This document shows positions 8,031-21,600 of a stretch of DNA of 47,199 nucleotides, one piece after another. Numbering within the stretch: position 1 is the stretch's first letter; each line of letters opens with the position of its first letter. Origin of the DNA: an uncultured Marinoscillum sp. (GTDB lineage Bacteria; Bacteroidota; Bacteroidia; Cytophagales; MED-G16); contig CACOFQ010000011.1 of assembly GCA_902626505.1 (NCBI GenBank), positions 1-47,199 on the forward strand, in the 5' to 3' direction. The position numbers were made by a program, and so were the translations under genes. The notes under the pieces were generated by a model, which worked only from the letters and a program-made list of their open reading frames with translations, made no database searches and was not told where the DNA came from.

Positions 8031-9091
8031 ATATTAGTATTTACGTTATTGAGGTCAGCGAATGATTCACGAAGCCTCTTAATCATTGCATTTTCACCCT
8101 CTAGAAGCCATTTTCTTGGGTCATAATACTTTTTATTTGGTACGTCTTCACCCTCAGGATTTCCAATCTGAGAATTTAGGTAGTCTTGATTTTTTTTATG
8201 GTAATCATTCACTCCCTTACAGAATGCCCACTGCATGTCAGTATCTAAGTTCATCTTAACAGCTCCGTAGCTAATAGCCTCTCTTATTTCTGCCCTAGAA
8301 GAGCCAGATCCCCCATGAAAAACAAAGTTAATAGGGTTAGATTCTGTATTGTGCATTAGAGAAACATACTCTTGTGAATCTTTTAAAATTCTTGGTGTAA
8401 GTTTAACATTTCCAGGTCTGTATACACCATGAACATTACCAAAAGCAGCAGCAATCATGAAATTAGGGCTTATTTTAGTTAGTCTCTCATAAGCATAATT
8501 AACTTCCTCAGGTTTCGTGTATAGTTTAGACTCGTCGACATCTGTGTTATCTACACCATCTTCTTCTCCGCCAGTTACCCCTAGCTCTATCTCAATTGTC
8601 ATACCCATTTCATTCATTCTGTCAAAGTAGGTACAGCATATGTCTAAATTTTCTTCAATTGACTCTTCTGATAAGTCTAACATGTGTGAGCTGTAGAGTG
8701 GAATGCCTTCTTTCTTATAAAACTCTTCTCCCTCTTCGAGAAGTCCATCAATCCAAGGCAGTAGGTTTTTAGCGCAGTGGTCTGTGTGGAGAATTACTGG
8801 AACATCATACTCTTTTGCCATGAGGTGTACATGATATGCCCCAGATATAGACCCTGCAATTGCAGCCTTCTGATTTTTATTGTCTAGATGTTTTCCGGCA
8901 TAGAACGATCCTCCACCATTAGAAAACTGAATTATTACAGGAGAATTTAGGTCTTTTGCAGTCTGGAGAACAGCATTTACTGAGCTAGTGTTCACTACAT
9001 TAACTGCAGGGAGCGCAAAGTTATTTTCGTTTGCGTAATTAAGAAGTTCGGTGACTTCCTCTCCGTACAATACACCCGATCTGAATTTCAT
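8027..9091 (-). CDS. fbaA: Fructose-bisphosphate aldolase, class II
   Basis: This 354-aa enzyme interconverts fructose 1,6-bisphosphate with dihydroxyacetone phosphate and glyceraldehyde 3-phosphate in glycolysis and gluconeogenesis. It is a class IIA (E. coli FbaA-like) zinc enzyme: HTDHC (D104 catalytic, H105 zinc), IEIELG...GGEEDGV, GNVHGVY (H221 zinc), FHGGSGS (H259 zinc; phosphate loop) and KMNLDTDMQWA (N281, D283). Length and the C-terminal YYDPRKWL stretch match the E. coli enzyme. The ATG at 9089-9091 opens directly at the conserved N-terminus. It lies 62 bp downstream of a lipoprotein gene on the same strand and may share its transcript. All key residues are present. Confidence 0.98.
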   Translation of the reverse strand: MKFRSGVLYGEEVTELLNYANENNFALPAVNVVNTSSVNAVLQTAKDLNSPVIIQFSNGGGSFYAGKHLDNKNQKAAIAGSISGAYHVHLMAKEYDVPVILHTDHCAKNLLPWIDGLLEEGEEFYKKEGIPLYSSHMLDLSEESIEENLDICCTYFDRMNEMGMTIEIELGVTGGEEDGVDNTDVDESKLYTKPEEVNYAYERLTKISPNFMIAAAFGNVHGVYRPGNVKLTPRILKDSQEYVSLMHNTESNPINFVFHGGSGSSRAEIREAISYGAVKMNLDTDMQWAFCKGVNDYHKKNQDYLNSQIGNPEGEDVPNKKYYDPRKWLLEGENAMIKRLRESFADLNNVNTNI

Positions 9092-9153
9092 AATAGTCTG
9101 GTTTTTATATTTCGCAAGCTACTTACTAGACCCATTAATTACAAAGAAAAATG

Positions 9154-9540
9154 CTAATAATTGTACACAAATATCTCTTTTGAGCGGTTTAGTGCATCGA
9201 AACGAATTTCAAGTTTTACCCTTTCTTCCTCAGCTCTGTATGGTACCTCTGAACAGTTCGGATGAAACATGATGTAGTAGAAGTATATTGTCTGCCCCCT
9301 CTCGTAAAGCGTCAAATTATCTGGCTTGCCGAGTATATCTATTATCTGATTTTGACGGTACCTAAAAAATTTCTCTTTATTTTCTGTGATAAGTCTTACC
9401 ATTTTCATCCTATCACCATTACACCCAAACTTATCAAGTTCCCATTTTTTATAGTCTAAACCCTCAATGCTTGGTATGGTGGTCTCACAAGAAGTTAGAA
9501 TAGAGAGAGATAGGGCTGTTTTTAGAAAAAATCGTAGCAT
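9154..9540 (-). CDS. Small lipoprotein with a BamE/SmpA-like motif
   Basis: This 128-aa protein starts with a lipoprotein signal peptide and lipobox L15-T-S-C18, so it is probably lipidated and envelope-anchored. The mature part contains the stretch IIDILGKPD, which recalls the GxP turn of SmpA/BamE-like proteins, followed by short beta strands (TIYFYYI, VKLEIRF). Similar small lipoproteins are widespread in Flavobacteriia, but I do not recognise a specific one and the BamE likeness rests on that short motif. The gene sits upstream of fbaA on the minus strand and is divergent from the giant adhesin gene. Confidence 0.7.
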   Translation of the reverse strand: MLRFFLKTALSLSILTSCETTIPSIEGLDYKKWELDKFGCNGDRMKMVRLITENKEKFFRYRQNQIIDILGKPDNLTLYERGQTIYFYYIMFHPNCSEVPYRAEEERVKLEIRFDALNRSKEIFVYNY

Positions 9541-9699
9541 TTAGTACAAATTTATAACATTTCCAAAAGTTTTTTTAAAAAAAGCTTAAAAGAAATTTCC
9601 GTTTAAAAAAACTGTTTTTTTTAAAAAAAAATGTATTAAATTGTGTTTCTCTTTTGACGAAAAGAGATGTATTAAATAAACCACTAAATAACACTTAGT
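9541..9699. promoter_or_regulatory. Divergent promoter region with A/T tracts and an 8-bp inverted repeat
   Basis: This 159-bp spacer separates the lipoprotein gene (-) from the giant adhesin gene (+). It is packed with A7-A9 and T7-T8 tracts (about 9570-9632), which can bend DNA. A perfect inverted repeat TCTCTTTT-gacg-AAAAGAGA spans 9648-9667, 32 bases before the adhesin start codon. It could be an operator or a leader hairpin. I could not fix a -7/-33 pair. Confidence 0.5.
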
Positions 9700-12600
9700 T
9701 TGAAATCATTTTTTGATAAATTATTTCCTGCTACCTCTTTGCTGTTTTCGCGCTTGGCGATCTGGTTTATTTTCATGTTCTACTTCTTACCTAATCAGTT
9801 ATTTGCAACTGACTACAATATCAAGGTAACGGCGACAAATAATCAGGATTATATTTTCAATAGTAGTGGTTTAAATCTTGTAAATGAGACTGATCCAGCT
9901 TTCATTGTAAAAGTTGGAGATAAGCTTATTTTTGATGTATCGGAAGTTGCTGGTAACAATCATCCCTTTGCAATAGTAAATGATGTAACAGGTGGCTATA
10001 ATCCAGCAAATAAAGTTAGTGGAGTTTCTTTTAACGGAGAACCTGCAGTAGCAGAGGTAGTTTGGGATCTTACTGGTGCTACCCCCGGTCTATACTTCTA
10101 CATTTGTACCAATCACCCAAATATGGTGGGTGAAATCACGGTAAATGCTGCAGTAACTGGAACCGATACAGATAATGACGGCGTTCCAGATGTAGACGAT
10201 GTAGATGACGATAACGACGGAATTTTAGATGTGTTCGAGGGCCCAGGTCCTGATGGTATCGTAGGAACAGCTGATGACGCTGACTTTGATGATGACGGAG
10301 TTCCTAACAGGTTAGAGATAGACTCTGATAAAGATGGGTGTTACGATGTTGAAGAAGCTGGATATGGTGATATTGATAATCCTTCGGATGGTAGAGTAGG
10401 TATTGCAAGTGATAAGATTGAAGCTGATGGAACAGTAAATATAGAGGGTGGATACTATAATTCACTTGATCAGATTGATGATTTAGATAATGACAATATA
10501 AAAGACTTCTTACAGAAAGGATCTGCTCTCAGAAAGACTCTTGACCCTATATCGGTAAATGTTTTAGAGTATTCTAAGGTAACGTTTAACGGCGATGGAG
10601 CTACTGTCGATGACCTTGGTACAATTACTTTTAATTGGAAAATTACTAAAAATATAGATGTTGCTAACCTCTGGCAAGATATTAATGTCTACATAAGCGA
10701 AAATCCAAATCATCCAGGAATATATAGTGGAATTAATACTAATGAGTTAGTTATAGATTCTGTTACTTCAGGGATGGAAAATTTTGGTTACAGGCTGGAC
10801 ATGGAAACCCCAGCGTTTAAATGTGATAATCTCGTATCAACTGCTGCTGCGAGGTTAAGTGTATTCAAGTTAGATTCAGATGGTGACCTAGTGCCAGATG
10901 AAACAGATCTTGACGATGACAACGACGGTATAAAAGATGTGGATGAAGGTGCAGGTCCAGACGGAATTGTCGGTACAGATGATGACGATGATTATGACGG
11001 AGACGGAGTTCCTAACAGGTTGGAGATAGACTCTGATAAAGACGGGTGTTATGATGTTATAGAATCTGGACTAGATATTTCAAATGATGAGAATAACGAT
11101 GGTCAAGTTGGTATTCCATCTATAAATGTAGATGGTAATGGACTAGTTCAAAATACTGGGGCTAATGAAGAAATTTATGTTTATGGAACCCCTGCAGACC
11201 TTGACGGAAACGGTACCTACGACTTTTTAGAGGCTGGAAGTGCTGCCACAGTAAAGTCTCATCCTGAAGAAAAACAATCTGTAGGTAATAACGCAAAAGT
11301 AATATTTGTAGCTGAAGGGGAATCTGTGTGTGAGGAAGTTGGTTATGAGTGGGAGGTTAGTACTGATGCAGGTGATTCGTGGTCTAAAATTGATAATTTC
11401 GAAGCAATGGGTCAGCAGTCTGAGATTATGATTGTTGGTGGAGGTTATCCTAGGAGAGCTCAAAATCAGAATAGTAAAACATTTATAGAACTCTATGTCA
11501 ATGCTGATATACCTGCAAATAAGTATAAGCTTAGGTGGACATTACCAAACCAACCGGCTTCTCATTGGAAAGCTTCAGAGTATTTACCTGCTACTCAAAA
11601 AGGTACTTATATCCTAATAAATAATAATAATGGCTGGTTTAACCAATATATTGGTAACCCTTCAACTTTATACGGAAATAAGAGTTATAAACGAATTCAG
11701 GATGATTGGCTAGACGACATGACGGGAGAATTTGTTCTTGAATTAATAAAAATGGATCCAGGTGATGATGGCGTATATAACCCCCCTTGCAATAATTGTG
11801 ATGATATTGAATCGGTAGTTGTGGATAGATTTGGAAAAAAATTAGTTAATGCTCCTCCTTGGTTTACTCCGCAAGGTTTCTTTAAGAGAAAAGATAATTT
11901 TTATGCAGATTCCACCTTCAGGTTAACAGATTGGGATATATGTGCAGAATGTATGGAAGATAAACAAAATGCTTCTAACGATGCAGAAACTTATGATTTT
12001 GGAAATCATAAGTTGCCAAATACATCCATTTATTCTGGGATATATGACGACACGTTAGTTATTCATTCTATAAGGCCGTATATGGACAGGTACCAGTTCA
12101 GAGCAATTGTTTCTTCAGACTGTTTTGCTTGTGACGATGGTACTCCTACTAACTCTGGAGAAGTAGTAGTTTTTCAAGATACTGATGGAGATGGTATCGG
12201 AGATGTTGACGATTTTGATTCTGATAATGACGGTATAGAAAACTCTAAAGAAGGTTTATTGACTGATGATTTTGATGGAGACGGAATTCCAAACTATTTA
12301 GACTTAGATTCAGATGGAGACGGATGTCTTGATGTTATTGAGGCAGGGTTCCTAGATCCTGACGGTGACGGAGTTGTAGGGGATTCTATCGATACTGACG
12401 GTGACGGTGCTTTGGATGCTTCAACAACTGTAGATGATGAAGGAAAAATTCAATCGCATTCGTACGCAAATCCTTTGGATGTCGATGGAGATAATAATCT
12501 TGACTTCCTCCAGTTTGGAGCTGACATAAGAATTTTTAGTAATCCTGAAAGTGTATTAATTGATGAAGAGGAAGACACAATTTTTGTTGCTACGGCGACA

Positions 12601-15600
12601 GAAACTACGAATTCTTTACTTTGGTGGTGGGATCAACCTGACGATAATAATAATTCAGCAAACCAGAATCATGCGGTTACGCAGACTAATGTTGGTGCGC
12701 ATATTTTAGTTAAGGATGCAAAAGAGTCGAGTGTCTCAGGTAGAGTTATTATCGAATATCCTTATCTTTCAGCTCTTACAGACCAAGAGGCAAGTGATCT
12801 TAGTCTAATTCCACTCTCTCAGTTTAGGGGTCACTCCTATTACATTTCAAGCTCTAATTTTTATGGTGAAGCTGCTAAATCATTTGCTGAGAATATCGAT
12901 GGCGGGTACCAATTTACACCAAATGATGCTTTCGAGTTAGAAAAAATAAGGGAAGATGCTTCAGCTAAAGTTGGTAATGGTAGATGGATTTATCTCAATT
13001 ATTTCCAAGATTTATCTTCTGAGGAATACTCCGAGCCAGATGGTGGTTGGGTGTCAGGTTTTATTCCAAATTCTGCCAATTACCAGTGGCAAGTAAGTAT
13101 AGATAAAGGAAATTCGTGGACTGATATATCTGAATCATCTGCAAACTATTCTGGAGTCACAAATGATACATTAAGAGTAAAGTCAGCTCCGGCAAGTTTT
13201 GATAGTTTATACTACAGACTTAAGGCTACACCTAAGGCATATAGCTGCGCGTCTGAACCTAAATTCTCCGAAACAGCAATACTTAGTGTCTCCTCCGACC
13301 CAGATAATGACGGAATAACCAATAGCAAAGATCTCGATGACGATAACGACGGAATCCTGGACGAAGACGAAGGAACAGGTGATACTGATGGTGATGGCAT
13401 TCCTGATAAATTAGATCTAGACTCAGACAACGATGGTTGTTTCGATTCCCAGGAGGCAGGATTCTCTGGGTTTGATAGTGAAGGATTCTTGTGTAAGGAT
13501 GCTAGTTGCGTAGATACCGATGGAAAAGTTGATGGTCACAATTATAATACTGAACTAGCAGACCTTGATAATTCAGGAGTTCCTGATTACCTCGAAGCTG
13601 GACAATCTCCAGATATTACATCTGTAAAAGATCTTGTTAGCGGTGTTTCTGTAGCTGCAAATAACTCTTCACATAGTCTTACTGTAGAAGCAACAATCGG
13701 AGATATAACTAATAAATCATATTATGTTAATTGGGATTCCAATGAGCCTAATGACAGTGGGGGTGAAGATTTTGCTACTATAATTAGGGATAAAGGTACT
13801 TGGAATGATGTCAGAGGCTGCTGTTCTACATACCATTCTATTGTTGAATTCAATACAATAATGAGTAAGGAATTTTCAAACATGAAATTAATGGGAGATT
13901 ATAATGGACACACTTACTACCTAAATACGAATTACTGGGCTCCTAACGTTGCTGCTCAAAATGTTAGGAATTATTATAGCGGAATCGGTGGCTATCTAGT
14001 TATTATTAACGATGCCTCAGAAAATGCAATTATTGCATCTTTCCTTTCGGGCCTTACTAGTACAGCTTCCTCTCAAGTGAATATTGGTCATTATCAAAAT
14101 AAAACAAGTGGCCTCAATGTTGAGAAAGACAAAGGATGGGAATCTTATACATACCCTTCTAAAATGGAATTTACGTGGCAGGTGAGTAGCGATGATGGGT
14201 CTTCATGGACAGATATAAACGCTCAAAATGATACGGAGACCTTTACTTCGGAATCTGGGTCTGGAGAAAATTTATTTACAAATGGTTCCTTAGATGGTAC
14301 TGTAAATAGTGATGTTTCACCGACTGGTTGGACTAGGCTTGCTTCAAACCTATCATCTGATATCAATAATCTTGAAAATGAGGCTGTGGGTGGTATTTAC
14401 AATGTTACTGATGGTGTTAATGTTTCAAACTCTAATGACGGAGGTACTTGGGTTGGATTCCATGATAGAACTGATTATAATTATGAGGAAGGAATATATC
14501 AAAATGTTTCCCTAGAAGCAGGTGAAACCTACACTATAAGCTATGAGCAAGCTAATTTTGGTGCTGTTAGTAGTTTCGATAATAGTTTTAAACTTAATAA
14601 TAGTGGAAAAATAAGAGTTTTTATTGACGCTGGTACGAATGCACCAACAACTCTTATTGGAGACGGAGGCGAGATGGTACTTGGAACTGGATGGAATAAC
14701 GCGAGCGTAAATTATACTGCTCCGACTACAGGAAATTATAGTATTGGATTTGCTGTACAAACTACATCTACATCTTCTGGTTCAACTGGAGCATATCTCT
14801 CTATTGATGGTATAAGTATAAAGGAAGCTAATACTTCATCTACATCTACAATTACCTATAGTGGATACACCTCAAAATCTCTAACTATAAACCCTGCAAT
14901 ATATTCAATTGATGATTATAGGTATAGAGTGATTGCAACAAACCCTGGATTTTTATGCGCTGTAAATGATACCTCTGATGTAATTATACTGAAGGTAAGA
15001 GATGACTTTGATGGTGACGGAGTTGAAGATGGTGAGGACGTAGATGATGACAATGACGGAATTTGGGATTCAAATGAAGGGGATGGATCTACAGATACAG
15101 ATGGAGATGGTATTCCAGACACAAGGGAGTTAGATTCTGATGGAGACGGGTGTCGTGATGTTGATGAGTATCATGGTTTAAGTCCAGATAGAGATACAAA
15201 TGATGATGGTATTTATGATTATACTGGAGTTATAAATAATGATGGTTCTGTCCCAGGAACTTCCAGATGGACTACTGGTAAAGACATTGATAATAATGGA
15301 ATTAAAGATTTTCAGGAGGCAGGTTCTGCCATAACTTCTATGTCTTGTCCTGAGGAGGATGTAACAGCTGTAGAAGCACAAAACTTTAGTGTCATCTCCA
15401 CCGCTCTAGGAGGAAGTGACCTTCCGAATGTAGATTACCGTTGGCAAGTAAGTAAAGATACTTCTAAGACATGGACAGATATTGCAAATGAAAGTAATTC
15501 TCCATTAATAATAACTGGTATTGGATACGGACAAACAAGTACAAGTTTAGATGGTTACCCTAAATTTATTGAGATATATGTGCTTGAGGATGTGAATTTA

Positions 15601-18600
15601 AGTAATCAATATTTCTATCTTCGAAGCCTGCGGCAGAATGGTCATGACTGGGGTGGTATTGATCAGAGATTAGCTGGTGGTGTTTTTAAAAAAGGTGATT
15701 TTATACTCATTTGGGGTAATAGTAGTACTAAGACCACGGCGATAGATGGTTTCTTTGGTGAGGGAATAAGTGATCAATATGCTTATTCTTCATATTATGA
15801 TGAACTTGATAACATGCGAGGTGGTAATGATTCATATGCAATAGTTGAATGGTCAGGGAATTGGTTTGATACTAGAAAAGTAGTGGATAGGTTTGGAGAC
15901 GGTTATAACACATTAAATTATGATAAGGGATGGGTTTACAGGAAATCAGGATCTCAACCTGTTGCTAACCCAAACTCCCCATATTATGATGAAAGCCAGT
16001 GGACAAATTGTCCAGAGTGTTTAAAGGATGCGTCTAAGAATGAATCTGCTCCGACGCCATTCCCTCTGAAGTCATTCTCTGGTGAAAAGATATCTTACGA
16101 TGAAACTAAGGGTGATTCTCTATTGGTCTCTGGAACTAATATGTCCATGTCAGGCTATCAGTTTAGGGTTATTGCCTCAACTCCATCTTATGTATGTGGT
16201 GAGAACGATACTTCTTGTGTAATTTCATTAACAGTACTACCTGATTTTGATAAGGATAGTATACCTGATCGTGATGATTTAGATGACGATAACGACGGTA
16301 TTCTTGACCAATATGAAGGAGATAATGATGATGATAATGATGGTAAACCTAATTCCCAAGATCTTGATTCAGACGGAGACGGCTGTAATGACGTCACTGA
16401 AGCAGGATTTGATGATCCTAATAATGATGGTATTGTTGGAGACCTACCAGTGACAGTAGACTCAGATGGTAGAGTTCAAGGTGGAGATCCCCTAACTTAT
16501 TTGAGTACATACGACGATACACCTCAGGATCTAGATAATAATAATACTTACGACTTCTTAGATAAAGGATCTGAGATAACGGTGACTTCTTCTCTTTTAT
16601 ACTTCTTGTCTGAAGGTGGAGATAATGCCACATACTTTGTGAATTATGATGCTTTTGGAACTGTAGTATTAAAATGGCAGATTTCTACAGATAATGGTGA
16701 TAATTGGCAAGATTTAACGGAATCCTCTACGTATGTAGGTGTAACAACTAACACGCTAAAGGTAATGAATATTAATGGCTCAATGGACGGCAATAAGTTT
16801 AGGCTTGTTGTCACTACTCCAGCATTCGCCTGCCACGAAGAAACATATTTTATTGCAGATTTAGATGTTGACGAAGACGTGGATGACGACGGGATACTAA
16901 ATAAAGACGATTTAGATGATGACAACGACGGAATTTTAGATGAAGACGAGGGTGGTGCATCTTCAGTTTTAGACACCGATGGCGATGGTATTAGAGATAG
17001 ATTTGACCTTGATTCTGACGGAGATAACTGTTACGATGTAACTGAAGCAGGATTTACTGACGGTAATGACGACGGCCTGTTAGGTGCTGAATCTCCTCCT
17101 AAGGTTGATGGTGATGGACTGGTTACGTCTGGTCTACTTAATGATGGATATAAAGTACCTCTTGATAGAGATTCTGACGGAAATAAAGATTTTCAGCAGT
17201 ATGGTCAGAGTATAGTAGATGCAGTTCTAAATAAATCTAACCTTGTATTGTTAGAGTCTGAAACAGGATCATTTACTATTGATGCGTCAGTACCTGGTGG
17301 TGACTTAATCACCTACCAATGGCAATTTGCTTCAAATCAAGATGGAGTATATTTCGACGTTCCTGAACAGGCTCCTTTCTCTGGGTCTCAGACGAAAACT
17401 CTTACCATTACACAACCTAGTGTAGAATATAATGGGTTTTATTTTAGGATCCTTGTTACAATTCCATCGTTCGTATGTCAAATTGTTCCATTAGATCTAA
17501 ATGTACCAATAATTGTTTTACCAGATAATGACAGAGACGGAGTTGCAGATAAGGATGATGACGACGACGACAACGACGGTATTCTTGACAAACACGAGGG
17601 TGATGGTGATTTTGATAATGATGGTATTCTAAATAAATTTGATCCAGACTCAGATAATGACGGATGTACTGACGTTATTGAAGCAGGATACCTAGATCAA
17701 AATAGTGACGGTAAGTTAGGGCCATTAGACTCTCTCCATTTAGGTGTATATCTTGATGATGATCAAGAATTACCATCAATTTTATCTAACGGAAGAGTGA
17801 GTGGTCATTCATACGAAGAAAATATAAATAATATAATTGATTTAGATGATAACGGAACCCCTGACTTTTTAGAGGTAGGTGCACCAATAACAGATTTAAC
17901 TTGCCCTGAATCTGTGACAGTTAACGAGGGCTCTGACGCCTCCTTTACTACGGATGTTTCTGTAGCTGCAGGTAAATTAGTCTACCAGTGGGAGATAAGC
18001 AATGACGAGGGAACTTCATGGTCTGATATAAATGATGCTGGAATCATGTTCCTAGGTCTAGGACAAGGAAATAATTGGAATAAATATCCTAGATTCATTG
18101 AACTTTATGTAACAAAAGATATACCGGATCTAAGTAAAATATGGATTTATAGCTATAATGATGGATCATCAAGTAATAATCATTATTTCAGATTTCCTAG
18201 TGAGTCTGCTAGCAAAGGTGATATAATTATTATATATGATAATTCATCTTATTTTAATAATTATTTTGATTTAAATTATAGCTCATACGATAAGAACTTT
18301 TATTGGAATAATTTTTACAATTACAATTACGGAAATGACGCTTTTGAGATTAGGTATGGAGAACCTAACACTGACAAAGAGCTTGTTGATGTTATTGGGG
18401 AAGTAGGTGTTGACGGAGTAGGTAGACCATGGGAGTATTATAAAGGATGGATAAAGAGAAAAGATGACACATACGCAAAAACTAAGTTTGATATATCAGA
18501 CTGGGAAGTATGTAAAGATTGTTTAGGGGATGTTCCTACTAACGCTGAAGCTATAAGACCGTACGTCCAGAAAACTTTCTCTTCCGATGAAGTTGCAGTA

Positions 18601-21600
18601 GGATCTAACTCAAACACACTTAATCTAAGAAACATATCATTTAATAGTTACAATGGATCATGGGTAAGAGCTAAAGTTTCAAATCCTGGGTATGCTTGCG
18701 GTGTTGGTGACACCACATGTATAGCAAAAATAGTTGTGATTCCTTATGACTCAGACTCTGACGGAGTCCCTGACAAAGACGACGCTGACGATGACAATGA
18801 CGGTATCCTTGATGTTGACGAGGGGGGTGAGACATTAGACACTGACGGCGACGGAATACCTAACAGGATCGATCTAGATTCAGACGGAGACGGTTGTGAT
18901 GATGTTGTAGAGGCGGGACATGAAGATCCGGACGAAGATGGTATTCTAGGAAATGGAACACCTACTGTTGATGAAAATACAGGTAAAATTGATGGTCACT
19001 CATACTCAGAACCAGATGATAACGACGGTGATAACACAAAAGACTTCCTACAAAACAGTGCTAATACTTTAATTAGTGTACACCCTTCCGACATTGTACG
19101 ACAGGGTGGGGTTAATGACGATGCTATATTTGTTGTTGAAACTAATGGAACAAACCTAGAGTATCAATGGGAATACAGTGACGATGACACAGCTACATGG
19201 AAACCTCTTGTTGATGCTGGTTATTATTCTGGTGTAACTACAAGCACTCTATCTGTAACTGGTATAACTGAAGATATTGATGGTTTCTACTACAGAGTTA
19301 AGATAACTACTTTATCTCTTGTATGTCAAGAACCTATCTACTCTTATGCCGCTATGTTAACTGCAAAAGACGACTCGGATGGAGATGACATTGATAACGA
19401 TAGAGATAGGGACTCAGATAATGATGGTATATCTAATGATGCAGAAGGAGGTCCAGATGTAGATACTGATAATGATGGAATTCCAGACATATTAGATCTT
19501 GATTCAGATAACGATGGTTGTTATGATGCTGTTGAAGCTGGGTACGACGATCCAGACGGTGACGGTATACCTGGAACTGGAAAACCTGAAGTGGTTGGAC
19601 TTGGACTTATATTTGTTGATGGACATAACTATAATGATCAAAGTGGATGGGATAGTGATGAAAATGATGTAAATGACTGGCAAGAATTTGGTGGACCTCT
19701 GACGAGTATTTCTCACCCTGGTAATGTATCAGGATCAGAAGGAAAGAAGGTGACATTTTCTTCGGGAGGAGTTGCATTATCTACTGTTGGATTTCAATGG
19801 CAGGTGAGTATTGATAATGGTAATTCTTGGAGTGATGTACAAGAGCAGTTGCCTTATCAAGGAACCAATACTAAAGATCTAGTTATTGAACCTCTTAATA
19901 CAAATCTAAATGGTAACTTATACCGCGCAGTGATCAGTACACCAAGCTTCGCGTGTGGGCCAGTAAGAGAATCAGAACCTGCTAGATTGTCGGTAGACCC
20001 TGATAATGATGGAGATGGTGTTGTAGATTATTTAGATTTAGATGACGATAACGATGGGATTGAAGATGTAGATGAGTTTATTGATGATTTTGATGGAGAT
20101 GGTATTCCAAATAAATTTGATCTAGACTCAGATAATGATGGATGTGATGACGTTATAGAAGCAGGATTTTTAGATCCAAATGGCGACGGAATTCTTGGAG
20201 ATTCAATTGATATAGACAATGACGGTATTAAAGATGTTGCTGCATTAGTAGATCCTAAAAATGGTACAGTAACTTCTGCGGTTGGGTATTATGACCCTAA
20301 TGATCTTGATGAAAATGATGTATTTGATTTCTTGGAGGTAGGTTCTCAAGTTGTAATTAATGAGAATCCACAAGCAAAATACGATGTCTCTGAATTCAAT
20401 GAAACAAAAATATATGTTGATGCTTCAGCAAATGGAACAGTAGCTTATCAGTGGCAAGTTAGTAGCGATAATTGTGATGAAGAAGATAGTTGGGTTGATT
20501 TACAAAATTCTCCTAAATTAATGATATCAGGTCTTTTTGAAACTAAAAATGGTGGTTATGATGGAATTGAACTTTATGCGATCGAAGACATTGAAAGTTT
20601 AAAAGGTTATGGACTAAGTCTTAGTAGAGGTACTTCAGCAAATGCTCAATTTAGATTTGATGATACTAATCTAAAAGCAGGTCAGTATTATATTCTATAC
20701 TGGGGAAATAATTGGGCAAATTTCTTCAGTAATGAAAACAATGCTTCTTATAAATCTAGATCTCAGGGTACGGTAAACAATTTAGGTAGATTCGGACAAT
20801 ATAATATTACATTATGGGACGTTAATAAAAAAATTGATTTGTATGGTTCAACATCTGAAGAAGCTAGGGACTCTGAATGGGATACTGAAGAAGGTTGGGC
20901 ATACAGAAAAAATGGTAGAGGACCTTCAATGACCTTTAATATAGATGATTGGACAATCGTCAAGAGAGCCTTTGCGCTAGTTGGTAATACTACTAATGGT
21001 AATGATATAGCCCTAAACCCTTATCCAATATTTAAATTTACAAATCCTCAGAGATATCTTGGCGTGGATACTGATACGCTTACAATAGAAAGAATTCCTA
21101 TATCATTTGATAATCTTAACTATAGAGTTAAAGTTTCTACCCCTGCTTTTGCTTGTGATACTGTCGTGTACTCAACATGTGCAAATATAAACGTAGACCC
21201 AATGAATGATACTGATGATGACAAAATACCTGATTTTATAGATTTAGATTCAGACAATGACGGAATTGAAGATGCAGATGAGGGTTGTGATATTGATACT
21301 GATGGAGATGGTATTGTTAACTGTTTAGATCCTGACTCTGACAATGACGGTTGTGATGATGTTATTGAAGCTGGGTTTACTGATGAAAACGGTGATGGAC
21401 AACTTGGCCCTAAAGATTTATATGTTGATGTAAATGGTAAAGTTACAAGTGGTGTCGATGGGTATAATACTCCTCTTGATAATGATGAAAATGGAATCCC
21501 AGATTATTTAGAAGTTGGTGATCAACCTATTGTGATTGAGGATCCTATAACAGTAGACGTCATGCAGTATACGGATACAATTTTTGTTGCTAATGCAACA

